From contig CM032127.1 in the NCBI GenBank assembly GCA_018894105.1, positions 2,079,001 through 2,143,000 on the forward strand: DNA of 64,000 bases, read 5' to 3'. Under the pieces are notes generated by a model. It was not told the origin of the DNA. It did not search any database and worked only from the letters and a program-made list of their open reading frames with translations. How positions within the stretch are numbered: the stretch's first letter is position 1; the number at the start of each line of letters is the position of its first letter. The translations under genes and the position numbers were made by a program. This DNA is from Jacaranda mimosifolia (Eukaryota; Streptophyta; Magnoliopsida; Lamiales; Bignoniaceae). Positions 60,039 to 64,000 of this stretch are shown here, in pieces.

Positions 60039-62170
60039 CAAATATTGAAAATTGTAGGTCTATGATTTGAGAGTATGTTTGCTTAGAGAATTCACTTTTG
60101 TGAGAAATGAATGCAATAAATGCCTCTTAATTTCTATCACAAATGTTGATATTTATAGTAGTTGGACTTATTGAAGTTGATGATGACTTTAATATTTTAT
60201 ACTTATTTTTAAGGGTGATTGAACTGATATACTCTTAGAACACATGAATGAGATTAGATCCGATATAATATAATGAGATAAGAGGTTGTGAACATCTACA
60301 TTCAACTTCGACCTCAGGACCATTTTCTCCTTAAGTAAAATAACCCTACTTGAATTAATTTGGTGGCGATGGTTTCATTTGCATTAATTCGACAAAAACC
60401 AGTTTATTTAATTTTCTGAAATGCATGATATTGGGAAGAAAAAACAAAATCCTAAGTAAGCTTATAAATTAAGCTGCTTTATTAATATATTTTTAAAGCT
60501 ACTACTTTTTGTGATGATAATTGATATAATTACAACACTCATAATTTCTCATGATGTTTTCTTTTACATAATTTCATTACAGGCTGCGGAGCAGATGCTG
60601 TAATAATTGCTTAATGTACACTATATGATCATTAATTAGGACAAACTCAAGGGTTGCTTCCATAGAAGGCTCCATTGATTGAGCATAATTAGGCCACACC
60701 ATATTTTAAAATAATTATTAGACTATTTATGGTTAAAGAAAATAATTTTTTATATACTCCTTAGAATAGAATGTTATCTTTTGTCTTGCTTTTTTATATT
60801 TATATTTGATTAAAATAGTATTTTACTAAAGTTAAAATAATTAGAAAGCAAAAAAGATGTTAGTTCTTGTTCTTGTATTATAAAAATAATGTGCATTTTT
60901 GTCCATTAAATAACTCAATATTTTGTCCTTTTTTATATCTATATATGTAGTTTATGACTTAATTAGTGACTTACCTATATATTTTAATATATTTCTTGAT
61001 ACTAAATATATCTGAAATAATAATTTCGCTCTTCCTAAAAAAGCTTATAAACGAAAATTCTCGTGTCTTTAACGTAGTGTTGTTCGAAAATAGTGTATAG
61101 AGTATAAAATCGATAGTTGCTCGGTAAAATGTTTGCTTTTAATTTCTTCGCTTAGCAGCTGGACGAGCTATATAACTACAAGAAGACGGAAGTTAAGAGG
61201 TCAAAGGTACCGTGTTTAGATATATTAAGGTTAGATAAGAACTTGACTTATAAAAATAAAAAATAAACACACACATATATATAAGTGTTATAAAAACATG
61301 AAATTAAAGTGATATTAATGATTGCTTCAAGACAACTTCAAATTGAAACAAAAAAAAAAAAGTAGTTCACGAATAAAAATGGGTTAAACTATTAAATAAA
61401 AATATGAGAATGTGAGTACTCTTTCCAACCATGCAAGCTTGGCTACTTTTTCTTTCTGCATTCTAATGATGGTGCTTCACAATTTTTTCCTTCCAATCCC
61501 ATCAGTTTATTTTTATTTTTATTTTTATTTTTATTTTTTCTCCTTCTCTTCCAGACTGACACAATAATAATTGGGAACAAGAATACTTTTTTTTTTTTTT
61601 TAAGAAAATAAATATTTTTCACTTTTGCACAATGGGAAGTAGAAGATTCTGTTCATAAAGAAAAGTCTAAGCATATAAATATAAATTAGCTGACATATAG
61701 AAAAAGATCAAACAGCTAAGATTTGCTGGCATGGATTTGAATTTTCTTTCTTTCTTTTTTTTTTTAATTTTCTTTTTCTTTTTCTTTTTCTTTTCTTTAA
61801 TCTGAAAAGATTCAAGAATTTCAATCATAACTCCTTGGAGACCATGCAAAAGAGCTCTTCATTTCCCTTCTTCTTTCCGTTGAAAAAGGTCTTTTTGCTC
61901 TCAATCAAGAGTTGAGTAGAAACAAGAAAGAAGAATGTCAATTCTCTTTTTCACTACCGTTATTCAAATTATCTACGTCTGTATATATTGAGAATGTTAA
62001 AATTTATCGTTAAATATAAAATATTTAGTTTTACTAAATATTGTTCTATTGAGATTCATAGTAAAAAAAAATATGGTAATGAAAAGATATATTACTAAGC
62101 GGAAGAGGATAATAATTTTCAAAATTTTCTCTTATTCAGCATAAAACAATATTTGATATTTCTTGAATTA
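60039..62170. other. 2.1-kb gene-free AT-rich region
   Basis: TTTTTA repeats at about 61507-61540 and TTTTC-type runs at about 61741-61797. No gene seen. Confidence 0.45.
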
Positions 62171-62787
62171 ATTATCAGCATCATCCTTTGAATCGGCGGT
62201 TTAAATTCTATATTTCATCTTCTATTTCATTTTATAAATATATGATACGTGTATTAAATATTTTCTTATAGAAATAATTGATTGAGAATCAAATACATTT
62301 GGCATAAATATTACAAGTTAGAATAGAAGATGAAATAGGAAATAGAGTAGAGGATCCAAAGTGTTGACTCGGGGACTAACTGTCCAACTTATGGTGCTTA
62401 TAGGGCATAACCACTTCAAACCAATTGTAGCCTTATACGGTATTTTGTGATGCCAAATATATAAAGAAATAAAGTTACGCCTATGCTAAAAGTTATATCT
62501 TTTAGCCTAATAGTAAGCGCTTAATCCTAACAACTAGTATCAGAAAGAGGTCATGGGATTGAATCCCTAGGCTGTTGCTACGAGAGGGTTTTATCGGATC
62601 TATTATCAGTATCATCTTTTGACTCAGAAACTAACCACCCACCCCATATCCTTCATAGGGCACAATCACCTCAAGTCGATCACAGCTTTATACGGTGTTT
62701 TGCGCTGCCAAATATATAAAAAAATAAAGTTGTGCCTTTACTAAAAGTTATAACTTTTAATCTAATGGTAAGCGCTTGATTTTAACA
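62171..62787 (+). mobile_element. second TRIM, left LTR split by a MITE
   Basis: Direct repeats at 62171-62532 and 62602-62787, both running from ATTATCAG to TAACA. A primer-binding-site-like TAGTATCAG (cf. TGGTATCAGAGC) follows the left repeat at 62535. After removing the inserted MITE and one target copy (62197-62372), both LTRs are 186 bases. The internal part is about 70 bases. The left terminus is not a clean TG, so the 5' border is tentative. Confidence 0.62.
62197..62363. mobile_element. Mutator-like MITE inside a TRIM LTR, 167 bp
   Basis: Flanking nonamers TTGAATCGG (62188-62196) and TTGACTCGG (62364-62372) match at 8 of 9. Left end CGGTTTAAATTCTATATTTC; right end, reverse-complemented, CACTTTGGATCCTCTACTC. 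Confidence 0.82.
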
Positions 62788-63399
62788 ATAATTAAAATCA
62801 TTATTATTGTATATATGTATAATTTCATTACATGATGGTTTCTTTTTTTCATTTAAAAGACATCACAGCTAGCCCCTTTTTTTCCATTTTTTTTTCTTTT
62901 CGATTTTATGTAATGATAATAGTGATTGGGTACACACGTGCAAATCATTATTGGAATTCTCCATGCATACCAACCCACTTCAATTTAAGGATTTGTCTTT
63001 TTTTTCTTTCGAGGAAAAAAAAAAAAAAAAACTCTTTTTGAGTAGGGATGTCAATTGACCAATGCACTTGTGTCTGTGTGTTTGGTTTTGACTGAGGTTT
63101 CTATAAAGGACACGAGGCCAAATGGATTCAATCAACAAGTCCTAAAAATATTCGATTTCGGCTTTTTTATAAAAAATAGTAAAAAAAAAAAATTACAAAA
63201 ATACAGCACTATTCACAAGTTTCACAATTTTATAGTAAGTTGCAGTCACAGACTGCAACTTTCAACAGTAATGAATAATTACTAATTTTTTTTTATTTAT
63301 AAAATTAGTAAAATAAATAAATAAATAAAATGATTGTTTGGGTTATTGTTTTAGGTTTGAAGGGTCTATATTTGTGTATTATTTTGCTTGATTGAGGTA
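62788..63399. other. AT-rich spacer
   Basis: Long A and T runs; no gene seen. Confidence 0.4.
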
Positions 63400-63670
63400 A
63401 GTTTTTTAATTATGCTAAAATTTAATTATGTTTTAGTTATGTTCATTATGTTTTGGTTAATTATCTCCATTAATTAAAGTTTGATTTATGTTTTAGTTAT
63501 ATGAAATATGTATTATATAATTTGTCTCAATTAGTTAAAATTTATTTATTTTTTAGTTAAAATTTGATTTATGTTTTAGTTTTATGAATTATATTTTATA
63601 TAATTTGTCTCAATTAGTTAAAACTTAATCATGTTTTAGTTGAAATTTGATTTACGTGTTGGTTAAACTC
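63400..63670. repeat. imperfect tandem repeat, period about 83 bp
   Basis: TTTGATTTATGTTTTAGTT and TAATTTGTCTCAATTAGTTA recur in order at about 63483, 63566 and 63648, with a more diverged unit to the left. About three to four copies, extremely AT-rich. Confidence 0.65.
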
Positions 63671-64000
63671 AAATAATAATTTATTATTTCTGGTTAATAA
63701 TTTGATTTAACAGAAATAATGATTTATGTATTAGTTGAAATTTGGATTACATTTTATGTTAGTTTTATATGTTGTTATATTTGTTAGAGTTATGTTTTTA
63801 TTTGAATTACAAATTTTGTTAGAATTATTATTGAGTTAAATTTTGTGGTACTACATATTGAATCGTATTAAAATTAAAATTTTCATTCAGTTTGTGAAAT
63901 TATGATTTATTAATAAATATGTGTCCATCCTAGTAACATGTGCCTAATGATGCAGGCTATCTTGACTTGGTGGAAATCTTTTGTCGGTTTTAATTTTAGT
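63671..64000. other. AT-rich sequence to window end
   Basis: Further degenerate TTTGATTTA/AGTTTTAT words; no gene seen. Confidence 0.4.

Noticed and set aside
62509..62575. tRNA-like words (TAGCCTAATGGTAAG and GGGATTGAATCCC) suggesting a SINE or tRNA gene
   Set aside because: No cloverleaf can be formed around them, and the surroundings are better explained as a TRIM LTR and primer-binding region.

Overview
The window reads as AT-rich nuclear DNA of a flowering plant, almost certainly a eudicot. The genes have many short GT-AG introns and belong to plant families (DUF1677, SKM1-type LRR receptor, plant MAGL), and the intergenic DNA is dense with plant MITEs, Helitrons and TRIMs. The species cannot be named from the sequence alone. 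No operon, CRISPR, tRNA or rRNA gene was seen.

Layout. 1-3.5 kb: a 5'-truncated fragment of a lachrymatory-factor-synthase-like (Bet v 1 fold) gene and a hAT MITE. 3.57-13.47 kb: a complete 18-exon gene for the ribosome-biogenesis GTPase BMS1; its 11th intron looks like a minor-spliceosome (U12) AT-AC intron. 15.05-18.67 kb, minus strand: a complete 7-exon monoacylglycerol-lipase-like alpha/beta hydrolase with a predicted N-terminal membrane segment. 19.7-28.8 kb: a transposon graveyard with a Helitron, Harbinger-like MITEs, Mutator-like MITEs, and a hAT element split by a probable solo LTR. 28.8-36.5 kb: a tandem segmental duplication (units of about 4.1 and 3.5 kb). Each unit carries one intronless DUF1677 gene, and the two proteins are identical. 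36.5-41.2 kb: nested MITEs. 41.29-42.79 kb: a third, divergent two-exon DUF1677 gene. 43-54 kb: gene-free DNA with several target-site-bounded MITEs and a TRIM. 55.07-58.29 kb: a two-exon LRR receptor-like pseudokinase resembling SKM1 (At2g25790). 58.3-64 kb: gene-free, with a second TRIM split by a Mutator-like MITE and a minisatellite-like repeat.

The genes do not form a pathway. BMS1 is a nucleolar housekeeping protein, the hydrolase is probably a lipid enzyme, the receptor is a probable signalling protein, and the three DUF1677 genes are a local cluster of unknown function. I found no new multi-gene system. The most informative signals are the U12 intron, the young duplication with a Helitron present in only one copy, and the target-site duplications that define several small transposon families. 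All exon models come from reading splice signals and frame and have no transcript support.
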